From NCBI GenBank assembly GCA_051294375.1, contig CM119268.1, positions 14,714,210 to 14,778,209 on the forward strand: a stretch of 64,000 nucleotides of DNA, written 5' to 3'. Below, piece after piece: positions 1-9,653 of the stretch. The notes beneath the pieces are model-generated. The model was not told the origin of the DNA. It was given only the letters and a program-made list of their open reading frames with translations, and made no database searches. Origin of the DNA: Paraspadella gotoi. Its lineage: Eukaryota; Chaetognatha. The translations under genes and the position numbers were made by a program. The first letter of the stretch is position 1. Each line of letters begins with the position of its first letter.

Positions 1-591
1 TTTTTTTTTTCTATCGCAAATGCTGATCCTTAGACCATCGCCCTCCGCTGAGGCGAAAGCGAGGAAGAAGATGAGCTGGTTGAGAACTGTTGAGAACTGG
101 TTGAGAACTGGTTGATAAATGGTTGAGCAGCCAGATGAGTTAACATAAAATTTACATACCAATTCATTCCTAAAATTAAATCCCTGAATTACTGAAACAA
201 AATGTAAACGTTTATGTAATATCCTTTTACATGTCATTGGTAAAATTGTGGGTAAACATTTATGAATAGCTTATTATTAAATTATAATTATACTAATTCA
301 ATTAAATGCTAAAATGCGCTATCTAATACTAGAAATAATCATATCCGTAAATGTGCCGAAGATGGTAAACTTGACAATTACTTTCCCGTCAAACGGTCAA
401 ACCTTCTCTGAATATATATTTTGATGTATACGAAAACACAATACTAACAAAAAAATCCTTGTTTAAACTAAAAAACTTAAAGAAAACTAGAGATCTAAAA
501 AGAGAGGCGGTTAAAGTCTCTCCCAACCCTCTGCGAGATTAAAAAACGGGAGGGAAAATCATCCGACAGGGCAGAGAGAGAAGAAGTTAGA

Positions 592-620
592 GAGAAGAGA
601 GAGAGAGAGATGAGAGAGAT

Positions 621-655
<35 letters not shown>
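592..655. repeat. (GA)n microsatellite
   Basis: Interrupted GA dinucleotide tract, read directly from the sequence. Confidence 0.9.
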
Positions 656-657
<2 letters not shown>

Positions 658-1632
658 TAGAGTAGACGAGAGGGAAGAGAAGAGAGATGGAACGAAGTGA
701 AAAAAAAGTTCCTCTCTGATCTAAGACTTTCGAAAAAGCATTGAATCCAGAAGGGGGTCTGGTTGGCAGAACTCCGAAGGGGATCCGATCCGGCGGGGCT
801 TCGATCCGGCGTGGCTTCAAGGGGAGGTGGGTTGGCAGGGTCTCGAGGGCGCGGTCGGGGTTGTCCAGGTTTTGGATGGGCATCAGCTAGACGAATGTTG
901 AGGTGAGAACTTGCGAATCGATGGCCGTTACAGCAGCAAAATGAAGCAGAGTCGTGCGGCAAATTTGAAAAATAAATGAGATTCGACAGCATTGATTTTG
1001 AGCTCATCGGATTGGAATCGATGGAATCAAAGGAAAAAAAGTTTGAACAAAACGATCGACGTTTCTCGCCAGCCTCTGGTGAAGCGAAGCCGTGGACCTG
1101 GTGGGACTGGAGTGAAATATTGGGTCCCTGAATCGAATCCGCGAAGTCAGATTGAAAACCGACAGGTTACTAGAATCGATAGATGAAGACTCTCTCTCTC
1201 GGGATCTATGTGTAAATACTGAAATTTAAAACTATGTATATATTAGTTGCACTTTGTATTTTTTTGTTTTGTTAATTTTATGTTACATTTCTTATAAAAA
1301 TGTGTACATACTGTATATGTACGGCTCAATATAGACTGTTACATTGTACTGTGTTAAAGCATATCACAATTTTGAGCATAATATAAAGTCAAATCAAAAA
1401 ATCAAAATCTCTCTCTCTCTCTCTCACGTTGGTCGAGACTCAAAATGAATTTTTCATCTTCGACGGTGAAGTATTATATTCAAAATAATAATAATAATAA
1501 TAATTAAACAATTTTTAAAAATCTATTTTGAAAAAATTGAATTTTTAACTCTCAATAATTTTTCCCCCGTGATCGAATCTTTCTGGTGAAGAGGCTTCGG
1601 ATTTAAGAGGTTGGTGATGTTTCAGTGGGTGA

Positions 1633-1665
1633 AAAGATTTCCGAAGGGTGGGCCTCGAAAAGAGA
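1633..1665 (+). repeat. Dispersed 33-bp repeat, copy 1
   Basis: A 33-bp stretch identical to 9553-9585. Flanks outside the core differ, apart from GA-rich sequence nearby, so this looks like the conserved end of a dispersed repeat family. Confidence 0.7.
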
Positions 1666-1911
1666 CTGGAAGGTACTTTTGTTTTACTTTTAGCCCGCAT
1701 AAGCGAGCAGTTTGATCAAATGCGACCTCTCTAAACACTGTCAGCATTCCCAGACAAAAGACAAAGTGAAACTTGAATCAGACTGACGTGACGAAGTGAA
1801 GTAAAGACTAAAGTGAAGTAAAATGAAGTAAAGTAAAATAAATAATAAAGTAAATATATATTGAAAAAAAAAATATTCTGATTGATATTTAAAATATTTA
1901 GAAAAAAAATC

Positions 1912-1914
<3 letters not shown>

Positions 1915-1961
<47 letters not shown>
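1915..1961. repeat. (GA)n microsatellite
   Basis: Nearly pure GA tract of about 47 bp, leading into a purine-rich imperfect duplication. Confidence 0.9.
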
Positions 1962-1963
<2 letters not shown>

Positions 1964-1977
1964 GAAAAAAATCAAAA

Positions 1978-2123
1978 GACAGCAGCGGAAGCAGCAGGAG
2001 AAAAAGAGAAAAAGAAAGAGCCCCTGCAGAACCAGCTGCAGAGAAAGAAAACAAAAGGCAGCAGCAGAAGCAGCAGAAGAAAAGAGAGAAAAGAGAGAAA
2101 AAGTATAAGCCCCTGCAGAGCCA
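1978..2123 (+). repeat. Imperfect tandem duplication, about 70-80 bp unit
   Basis: Two copies of a purine-rich unit, each opening with a CAGCAGC-like stretch and closing with GCCCCTGCAGARCCAG (near 2019 and 2108). It stays open in several frames because of its composition, so I do not call it coding. Confidence 0.6.
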
Positions 2124-2580
2124 GAAAAGAGAGAGGGAGAGAGACATGTAATTGAAAGAAAAAGAGAGAGAGAGAAATATGAAAATAAAAGAGAGAAAAT
2201 TTGATTGTTTTGATAAAACGTAAACAAAACATATTTAATAACTGTCCAGACTCAATTTTAAGCACATCAATTATGAGAAGCTGTATATAAATTTTCAGCT
2301 TCATACACCCAAATTTAATCATAAAAAAGGCGATCTATAATTTGGAACGCTTATGCGCAAAAGCGTTACAATATCGTCGCAAACGCTTAGCGATTGCGAC
2401 GATAAAAACGAACAAATACTGGTGAAAACTAATCTAAATTAAAAACCAAAAGGTTTCCTATATATTAATTCCCTGGTTCTACTGATTTGACTAGAAAGAA
2501 ACGTGCACTCTCACGTACACTCTTCAGTTTTCCCCATTCACGCCAATTCTAGCTCCTCGTCTATGGCGTCGATTTCCCTC

Positions 2581-3168
2581 TTAAAACTCCTCCATTGTCC
2601 CTTCGACTTTCACCATCGCCCTATTCGTCACGTGATAAGGATCTCCGCGATTCTCCTTTCCCGGATTGGCGTCGGCTGCGTCTCCATCCCTCAGTCCCAA
2701 CTTACGCGGGCGTCCGATCTTCCGCTTGACCCGTCCCATCTTTTCCCTCCTGGCGATGTCCCTGGGTTTGGTCTTTCGCTGCCTGGCGATCTGCTGCTCG
2801 TGCCACCTCCGCTCGTGACGCCGGAGTTGATTGCAGTCGTAAAAGTCAATGTCGCACTCGTCGCAGCGGAAAGGCTTTTCGCCGGTGTGGGTCCTCATGT
2901 GGTTGGTGAGCAAATTGGAGCGGGAGTAGACCTTGCCGCAGAGTGGGCACTTTTCGGTTTGGGTCGCTTGACGGTTCTGCGCATTTCTTCGCCCTCGTGA
3001 ATAATCAAGTGGTTGTTGAGCAAATCGGATCGGGAGAAGGTCCTGCCGCAGTAATCGCACTTACAACGGGGAATTTCGTCGTGGACGGAGCGTTTGTGGC
3101 GAAGGAGGTTGCCCGAGTCGCTGAAGGCCGCTTGGCATTGGCCGCACTTAAAAGGACGATAGTTTGAG
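2581..3168 (-). pseudogene. Terminal zinc-finger array of the poly-C2H2 gene (frameshifted)
   Basis: The translation shows four C2H2 fingers. The first two lie at 3168-3012, each with a normal C-X2-C...H-X3-4-H pattern. A shift of one base near 3010 then leads to two more fingers joined by the classic HTGEKPF linker. The segment ends in a basic tail with an AT-hook core (KIGRPRK) and a TAA at 2581-2583. It follows directly from the fingers at 3169-4065, but a TAA in the linker near 3150 breaks the frame. Removing one base there restores a normal seven-residue linker. The product would be a nuclear DNA-binding protein. The shifts may be assembly errors or true decay. Confidence 0.6.
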
Positions 3169-4065
3169 ATGGATCCTCAAGTGTCGATTCAAATCTCCCT
3201 TCAACTTGAAGCCTTTGCCGCAATTGTTGCAGGCGAATCGGGGTTGAACTCCATTCGCCTTATATTTTTTAAAACCGGATGCTTGAGGGATTTCACAATG
3301 AGGCGCTTCAGTAGGAAGACTGGAGTCTAAAATTGTGCTAGGATCATCGGCAACCACAGAATCAACTTCTGTCGTCCCGACTTGCTCGCCGACGACATTT
3401 ATCATCGTTGATACTTTTCGGGGTTTGTGCCAGTACCGATTGTGAATGCGCAACTTGGAGTTGTCTATAAAAGCCACGCCGCATTCGTGGCACTGAAAAG
3501 GTCTTTCCCCAGTGTGGCGCCGGACGTGAATCCGGAGAAGACTTGCGCGGGCGAATCCTTTGCCGCAAAGATGACAGAGGTTTTTCGTTTCGCTGTCCTC
3601 CAAACCGCAAAGTTCGTTGTTCGCCGGTTCAATTTCGCTGACTGGGTTTCGCTCTTCCCGTTTCGCTCCATGGAGGGGAAAGAATGTCTGTGTTTCGAAC
3701 AGAATTTCTCCCGCTTCGGAACAATCGATTCGAAGATCATTGGGCGAACGATCGAGAGATCCCGACTTGTAGTCGGCGCCGTTCGTTCGATTCTCCTCGG
3801 CGACAGGATGGATTTGTTCCTTCGGCAATTCCTCATCGGCAGGTCGTCCATACCACGCTCTCAAACCCTCGCTCCAGTATTGTTCGTAATGTCTAAGATT
3901 GCAAGATTGAATAATGGCGCCGACGGACGAATCTGGTTCCTCGTAGACGTCAAAACCGGCGCCATTTTCGGCTGAATCGTTGTTCGACGCTGGAAAAATA
4001 GAAGCCGAATCGAGGAGACGACCGGAGGAGACGGCGACGGTCGCGTTAAAGCGCCGTCTATACAA
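3148..4065 (-). CDS. Middle segment of poly-C2H2 zinc-finger protein
   Basis: A 305-codon open stretch whose 5' end is set by an upstream in-frame stop, not by a Met. After an acidic/polar region come two adjacent fingers joined by HTGERPF, the second ending in the RYWHK type, then a single finger containing CNNCGKGFKLKGD. An earlier stretch, NLRHYEQYWSEG, resembles the second half of an RWH-type finger that has lost its cysteine pair, so I read it as a degenerate finger. The frame is one base off both the segment above (4058-4487) and the one below. One multi-finger gene with indels, or adjacent duplicated genes, are both possible. Confidence 0.6.
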   Translation of the reverse strand: MYRRRFNATVAVSSGRLLDSASIFPASNNDSAENGAGFDVYEEPDSSVGAIIQSCNLRHYEQYWSEGLRAWYGRPADEELPKEQIHPVAEENRTNGADYKSGSLDRSPNDLRIDCSEAGEILFETQTFFPLHGAKREERNPVSEIEPANNELCGLEDSETKNLCHLCGKGFARASLLRIHVRRHTGERPFQCHECGVAFIDNSKLRIHNRYWHKPRKVSTMINVVGEQVGTTEVDSVVADDPSTILDSSLPTEAPHCEIPQASGFKKYKANGVQPRFACNNCGKGFKLKGDLNRHLRIHLKLSSF

Positions 4066-4487
4066 GCGTTAAAGGTGCCATCGACGGAAGTGTTGACGGA
4101 GGAAAAGTCGGCGCCGGACACAGTTTCGCCGACGATTTTTTTCTTCCCGGAATTAAGTTTCTTCCTCTCTCGTCCGGCATCTTTCTCTCCTTTTTCGATC
4201 GTCGTTTATCTTCCCTCTCCTCAGGCGAGAGCAGCGGCGGTCGCAGCCGAATGGCGCCGCGGATCCCCCGCTGCTGCCGCACGGAAAATTCTCGGCGTCC
4301 CTCGTGCCAGCGCAGCTCGTGATGACGGAGATTGTTGGAGCGAGGGAAGGATACTTCGCACTTCAAGCACTTGTAAGGCTTTTCGGTCATGTCGTCGTGG
4401 ATGGCGAAGTGCTTACGAAGAAGCTCCAAGCGTTCGAAAGTCTTTCCGCACAATTCGCAGACTCTAGTCTGGGCTCCGGAGGCTTGG
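4058..4487 (-). CDS. Exon 2 of poly-C2H2 zinc-finger gene
   Basis: It opens at a good acceptor (pyrimidine-rich run ending CTCCAG at 4488) and continues the codon split at the end of exon 1, so the two join in phase. It encodes two C2H2 fingers, the second ending LRWHEG, then a basic, Arg/Lys-rich segment, and stops at 4058-4060. The following segment continues in another frame without a convincing donor, so the stop may be an indel effect or a missed intron. The fingers imply sequence-specific DNA binding in the nucleus; targets cannot be inferred. Confidence 0.6.
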
Positions 4488-4634
4488 CTGGAGGGGGGAT
4501 AAGGGAGAAATTAAAATCATTTTATAGTTTATAAATTGTAAAGGAATAACCTTTAATAAATAAATACTAAATAAATATACTACGAATTCAAATGATACTA
4601 GACTACTAGTTCTAGCTTAATTTTCCTCCCCTAC

Positions 4635-5479
4635 CTCTCTCCGCTTTCTCTCGACATGACATCTTCCTCTCGAGTCGTAGCCGCCGACTCATCGTCAGTA
4701 AAGAGATTCTTAGACAAGAGATCTAAACAGATGGAGGTGACGCCAATGTCGATTCCATTATCGACGTCACCCACTTCATCGGTCGAGGCATCGGTAAAGA
4801 ACTTTGTATCCTCGAACTTTGGTTCGACGCGGCACGCCTCGTCGAACGGCGGCGGTTGATTGTCATCGAAGGTAAGTTCGGGTAAGGAGCCGTCCTCTAC
4901 CTCCCTCTTGATCGATTCCTCCGTCGGCTTGACTGTTTTCGGCGGCCTCCCTCTCTTCCTCCTCCCGGCGATCCCCATTCTGTCACAGTGAACGTTGTAC
5001 TTGTGACGAATGAGTTTGATCGGATCGAAAAAGGCTCGACCGCAGCGCTCGCACCGCCGCTCGTCCGAATGCGCCATCTCGTGGCGCCTCAGCCGATCCG
5101 CGCGGTAGAACTGTTTGTCGCAAACGTCGCAGCTGTATTTTTTGGCGGCCACTTTGTCGTGGACGCAGCGTTCGTGGCGGAGGAGGTTGCCGGAATCACA
5201 GAAGCCCTTGCCGCAAAGGACACACTTGTAGGGCCGCGAGGTGTCGTGGGTACGGAGGTGGCGGTTTTGGTCTCCCTTGAGTTTGAAACCCTTGCCGCAG
5301 ATGGCGCACTTGAAGGGTCGGTGGTCCGAGTGGACGATCGTGCTGTGGCGGAGATATTCGCTCTTGATGGAGAATTTTCGCTGACAAACGTCGCACTGAA
5401 ACTCGAGTTTTTTGTTCCGAGGCTCCGCGGGTTCCGCCTCAGTATTTTCCGCATTGACTTCCATGGCCAAAAAATACAT
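4635..5479 (-). CDS. Exon 1 of poly-C2H2 zinc-finger / AT-hook protein
   Basis: A clean start exon. Met candidates are at 5479 and at 5464 (MEVNAEN); the second may be the true start. Five C2H2 fingers lie at residues 29-50, 58-78, 86-107, 117-137 and 143-164, followed by an AT-hook (RRKRGRPPK, about 173-181) and an acidic tail. Read straight through, it ends in TAG at 4631-4633, but that TAG overlaps a GTAGGG donor. Splicing 4488-4634 (147 bp) to the acceptor at 4487 joins in phase, so the protein probably continues into more fingers. Its fingers parallel those at 2.6-3.3 kb, which suggests internal duplication. It is a nuclear DNA-binding protein; no orthologue is recognised. Confidence 0.8.
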
Positions 5480-5879
5480 TAAAAAAGCCTAACGGCTAAT
5501 AAAAAAAATATTTCATATTACTAAAAACCAATTTTGTAATCATTAAATACTATAAATTTTTCGGAATTTTCGGATGAATTTTATTAGTTTGGATTTGCAG
5601 TATAAAAATAGGAGACAAGCGTTAATTCTACATAAAATTGGTATAACCAATAAAAAAGTTATCCAATCGTTCAATAAAAAAGCTAACTTGCTCCTGACTC
5701 AGGACAATGGACATTGGAAAATGGACAATGGACATAAGACAGGCTACATAAAACTAAACGAGAGAAATGAGATTTTTTCGGATCCTCGAAGTGTAAGGCG
5801 CAATTTTTTTGTCGTCTTTTCTGATCCTTTCGTTCCAGTTCGTTCACCTTTTGCCTCGGAGCCAATTGTCTTCCATGAT

Positions 5880-6170
5880 TTAAGTCTTCTGGGCGGGGAC
5901 TCCGTTGAAGGAGACTACAGCGTTGACTCCTTTGATACCTTCCCCGAACTGTGGATAATTTCCAAGAGCGTTAACTTGGGTGCCATATTCGAAGCTTCCA
6001 CCAATAACGCTCGAAAATTTTGCATCATAGACTTGAGAAATATGAGTGGCAGAGCTCTGAGCATCTTTGGATTTGGTTCCATATGACAAAACTACAGACT
6101 TGTTCCCGCCGGCATCTCCGCCGTAACCCAAGATGATTTCATTTGAGAGTTGACGATAATTATCCGCCAT
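5880..6170 (-). CDS. Small hypothetical protein, 96 aa
   Basis: A compact ORF with a good start context (AAAATGG) at 6170 and a TAA at 5880. The protein begins MADNYRQLSNEIILGYGG and is rich in Gly, Ser and Asn with evenly spaced hydrophobic and aromatic residues. There is no signal peptide, membrane helix or low-complexity tract, unlike most open frames here. I do not recognise a family. It lies 118 bp downstream of the zinc-knuckle segment on the same strand and could be its own gene or a terminal exon. An in-frame extension upstream to 6269 lacks coding character. Confidence 0.45.
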   Translation of the reverse strand: MADNYRQLSNEIILGYGGDAGGNKSVVLSYGTKSKDAQSSATHISQVYDAKFSSVIGGSFEYGTQVNALGNYPQFGEGIKGVNAVVSFNGVPAQKT

Positions 6171-6287
6171 TTTATGCAACGGGGAGAACGAGTTAACAGG
6201 GAAAGGAGACGGCAACGTACTGAAAATTTCTTTTCCAAACAAAAGTGGATCATGAGTCGGGGAACCCAAGTCAGGAGTCTTTCGAGG

Positions 6288-6806
6288 TCAAGAAATCCCT
6301 GGAGTTATTTTGCCCACTGTCGCAGTGGATCGGACCTTGTCAGAAAACTCCTTTGAATATTCTCCACTGAAACTTGAATCATTTAGCTCTTTATTAGGTG
6401 AACAACCATTTTTCTTGTCGTAACCAACAACTTGAGATTTCTCACCCTGAATCTTTGAACAATTCTGCTGCTCCTCGACCAACCGCTTGATTCGCCTTCC
6501 TAGTCTCGCAAAACTGCACAACGTGCCCCCGTTCGCGACAATACTCACAGACCGGAAGTTGATCGGGCGCCAATCGGCGTTCGACGCAGAGAAGATCGTA
6601 GCGGAAGGCTCCAATAGACGCGAATTCGAAATCCGCGAAAAGAAGAAGGCGACGTTCGTCGCCGGCGTCGACGATCGAGGCGAAGTCGCTCCGAATCGCC
6701 GCATCCACGAAGGACGCGAAAGCTTCCTTCTCCGCCTCCGCGACCGTCGCGCCTTTCGAGACGGCGACCGAGACGTCTTCGATCGTCAAGTGATACTTAC
6801 CGACTA
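6288..6806 (-). pseudogene. CCHC zinc-knuckle exon with one-base frameshift
   Basis: Translation from about 6806 gives a region with a helical AEAEKEAF segment, then a zinc knuckle at 6508-6549 with exact C-X2-C-X4-H-X4-C spacing. Just after its last cysteine the frame runs to a stop at 6442. In the next frame a charged stretch beginning RRIKRLVEEQQ continues to 6288, which is what typically follows a zinc knuckle. One missing or extra base would join them. Together with the exon at 6915-7070 the residues before the knuckle have a double-stranded-RNA-binding-like pattern, but that is only a suggestion. The likely role is RNA or nucleic-acid binding. The acceptor near 6806 is one base out of phase with the preceding exon. 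Confidence 0.5.
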
Positions 6807-6914
6807 TCATAGCGAGAAATGAGGAAAAGAAAAAATAGGGAAACGAGAAAAAAGACAAGGACAGAAGTGAATTTATTAAAAAGCACATTTCAAGTTTTAG
6901 ATTTCGGTTTGTAC

Positions 6915-7070
6915 CTTAAAAAATCCGTCCCAATTGACACCTAATTGGCTGGCGGCCTTGGCAAAAACATCTCTTGGCCGGTTAAAATCATTATTGGATA
7001 TTTTGATCGAGAGCATCATTTCGCTAATGATCTGAAGGGTTCTCGGCGGAGTCGTTGATGGCGGGAGGCC
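6915..7070 (-). CDS. Internal exon of the zinc-knuckle gene
   Basis: A 156-bp, 52-codon open exon bounded by an acceptor (CCAAG, ending at 7071) and a donor (AAG|GTAC at 6914). The translation contains NRPRDVFAKAASQLGVNWDG, which has balanced amino-acid use and reads as a folded domain. It is too short to appear as a long ORF. It lies between the coiled-coil-like segment and the zinc-knuckle exon on the same strand, so all three probably belong to one gene, though the phases do not agree without single-base corrections. Confidence 0.5.
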
Positions 7071-7180
7071 CTTGGATCGTCAAGAAAACGTGATGAAAAG
7101 ATATGAGAGGTAATGTCTAACGACAGTGATTGATGATTGCAAAAGAAAAAAAAACGAGAAAGAACGAAAAATGACACCTT

Positions 7181-7966
7181 GACGGCGGGACTCGTGAGAG
7201 CGTCCAGGGATGTAGGGGAGGAACGACCCGCACCGTTTCCCCAGAAGAATCTTCGCTCGAAACGAAGTCACGAAAGAGCTGAGATTTTCTGAATGACTCC
7301 AGGCGATCGTCCAAATCATTAAGCTTAGTGCCGAAACTTTCTGGTCTGGATTCGCTGTCAAATCTGCACCGATCAGCAACAAATTGAGAGGGCCTGTCTC
7401 TTCTGTCATTTTTTAATCCAGCCGCGTTTCTAAATCCTAGATTTTTCTTTTTGGACCCGACTTCCACGCTTCGCTGCGTCTCGAACCTCGAGCCGACCCT
7501 TTCATCCGCAATCGCCCTTGCAGGATCTTTTTCTCGAAATAAACATCACAGGACTCGTCTTGACGTGTCTGCATCTGGACCACCCTGGATTCCACGTCGA
7601 ATCTCGCCGTGAGGAATCCAGAGCCGAAGCCGCCTTAAATCTATTGACAAAACTGACCACTCGCGACTCGGCCTCGATTCTTTCTTGGAGAGTAACGATC
7701 CGTGAATCCGTCGCGATATTTCGATAATCGACGATCGAGTTCATATCTTGCAGCGGCGCTTCTTCGATGCGGACGATCCTTTTGACCCTATCGAGACGTT
7801 TCTCGTCCATTCTGAGAATTCCGTGCCCATAATCGAAGACGCGGTCGGCTTCGGGGGCGCGCCGACTTCGCCATGGTGAGTCAGTGCGATCTTGAAATCT
7901 TTGGGACTGCGACTCACAGACTCGGTCATCCAACTCGTCTATTCGCCAACGAGACATTCCGTGCAT
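7181..7966 (-). pseudogene. Coiled-coil-like coding segment with several frame changes
   Basis: Three successive frames carry charged, coding-like sequence. One begins at a Met near 7966 (MHGMSRWRIDELDDRV) and runs past LQERIEAESRVV. The next carries RFDVESRVVQMQTRQ. The last carries VGSRFETQRS and LDDRLESF up to a possible donor AAG|GTGTCA at about 7180. The similar R-F/I-D/E..ESRVV pieces in different frames suggest a helical repeat interrupted by single-base indels. I do not recognise the protein. It probably forms the upstream part of the zinc-knuckle gene. Confidence 0.4.
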
Positions 7967-8340
7967 GATAGTCTAAACAAAAGACCTTCGCTCGACCGGT
8001 TGGCAGCTTTGGATTAGATTATAACACGAAACACGCTCCGCCTAAATTAATGTGCGTCGAAATAGTTCATATATCAATGTAGCAAATATCAGAAAAATAG
8101 TTCTAATTCCATTTATATTAAGGGACACTGAGGATTGAAGCGTAAAATTTATTTCAATCTTTGACTAGATCATTGTTAAGCGGATCACGGGGAAGTGGAA
8201 TATTTTGCAACAAAATACCACAACTACTCTATATTACTACTAATCTCTGTGTCGACATAACATGATGATCTTCAGCAACATTTCATCGATCTCGCTCGGC
8301 CACAAACTTTCCATAGGATTTAACGGAAACGAGAGAGCAA

Positions 8341-8707
8341 TCAACGGAAAGAAGTCTTCTGCAGCAATTCCTCGATCTGTGTCTTGTACATCGACTTAAC
8401 GTGTTCCAAGTCCATCCGGAGTTCGTCGAACTCTTCCACTTTCTCCCCGTACATTTGCAGCATGGCGTTGTATCTAAACTGGCGAAAAAAATAATTATGT
8501 TCCGCAATCTAAAGAGTTACAACGGGCCACATTTGTGCCTGACCTTTCCTCCATGACGAGGTAGGCGTTCTTGAGTCTAGGATAATCTTTGACACTTTCC
8601 TCCAGCGTGGAATTCGTGTTGGACAATTGGACCAACTCGTTGGCCATGCTCTCGCGCGTTAACTCCAAGTTCATGATGTCCGTCTGCAGTTGGCAAATCT
8701 CGCCGTC
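8341..8707 (-). CDS. TMF1: TMF1 (TATA element modulatory factor), last two exons
   Basis: Two exons, 8544-8707 and 8341-8473, separated by a 70-bp intron; the split Arg codon joins in phase and the protein ends in TGA at 8341. The translation contains RESMANELVQL and YNAMLQMYGEKVEE followed by MYKTQIEELL. This is the conserved C-terminal coiled coil of TMF1/ARA160, a Golgi golgin whose C-terminal region is known to bind Rab6 and which was first described as a TATA-element modulator. Only about 97 codons are visible. I find none of the remaining, normally about 1000-residue, upstream part at higher coordinates. This stretch has no frameshifts, unlike its downstream neighbour. The acceptor ATAAG is weak. 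Confidence 0.85.
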
Positions 8708-9552
8708 CTTATAAATAAATTATCGGGAAAAAGCTATGATAATTGAAAAATTTCTATATTTTATTGTCGATATTTTTTTCTTTAGACTTAAGGCCAGGGA
8801 TCACTCAACCTAATATTGTAGAAATCTTAATTTACTGTATCTTAATCATTTTCTCACATCTTGTAAGAGGTTTTCTATTAAAAAATAATCGAAAACTTTT
8901 AAAAATCTACCTAAAATGTTCATAAAAATTTAAACAAATTTTTTTCTTCGGTAAAACTAGATTTTCAAGAGAAAAATATTTTTTTTAAATGTAAGCTAAA
9001 TTTCTACAACCAAATTTTTAACTTAAAACTGATTCTTTACAGTAAGCTCAATTTCTACTTCTTATATTTAATTCTTCCTTTGGTACAAGTCCATACTTGG
9101 AGTTGTATCACTAATAAGTCTAAAGCAAACTACTCTACACAGCTTTTATGAGTTTTATGAGTTAAAAAACTTATCAAATTTATTTCAATTTGACTTTTTA
9201 CTTTAATGTAAATATTAATATCATAAAATAGTTGCCCCATTTTCTAGGAAATCTCTGAAAAAAAAATCAAATCTGAATTTAAAAAAATTAAAAACAGTAA
9301 GCCATTTTTTTAAGACATCGGCGTTGAACAAACTCCATCATCACATCCCGTGCTTGTGTATGTTGTGGTGAATCTTGCAAAAGTAACGAGTACAGAATTT
9401 AACTTTCTTGAAGAAGTGAAGTTAAAAAACGAAAGAGTTGCAGCTCAAACCACAGGACTCTTCTTGAAGAAAAAAATATCTTGGGCAAGAAAGGAAAGGT
9501 GGGGGAGATTCTATGAGCGCGATTTTGGAAAAATGTTTTTCGTTTCAAAGAT

Positions 9553-9585
9553 AAAGATTTCCGAAGGGTGGGCCTCGAAAAGAGA
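9553..9585 (+). repeat. Dispersed 33-bp repeat, copy 2
   Basis: Identical over 33 bp to 1633-1665 and followed directly by a (GA)n tract that ends in a gap. Confidence 0.7.
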
Positions 9586-9628
<43 letters not shown>

Positions 9629-9653
9629 NNNNNNNNNNNNNNNNNNNNNNNNN
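9629..9653. other. Assembly gap, 25 N
   Basis: Falls at the end of a (GA)n run. The uniform length of 25 suggests a placeholder rather than a measured gap. Confidence 0.95.

Larger units (their letters stand above)
1..2580. other. Gene-free repeat-rich flank
   Basis: I see no supportable gene here. It holds AT-rich sequence and GA/CT runs at about 592-655, 1408-1425 and 1915-1961. The open frames over these runs encode only Arg-Glu or Ser-Leu repeats and are artefacts of the dinucleotides. Confidence 0.6.

Noticed and set aside
1882-2151. Long open frame rich in Arg-Glu and Gln-Lys
   Set aside because: It is the translation of a GA repeat plus a purine-rich duplication; open in more than one frame and without a domain.
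2503-5482. Open frames of up to 182 codons on the + strand opposite the zinc-finger gene
   Set aside because: Shadows of the antisense zinc-finger coding; composition follows the complement of Cys/His codons.
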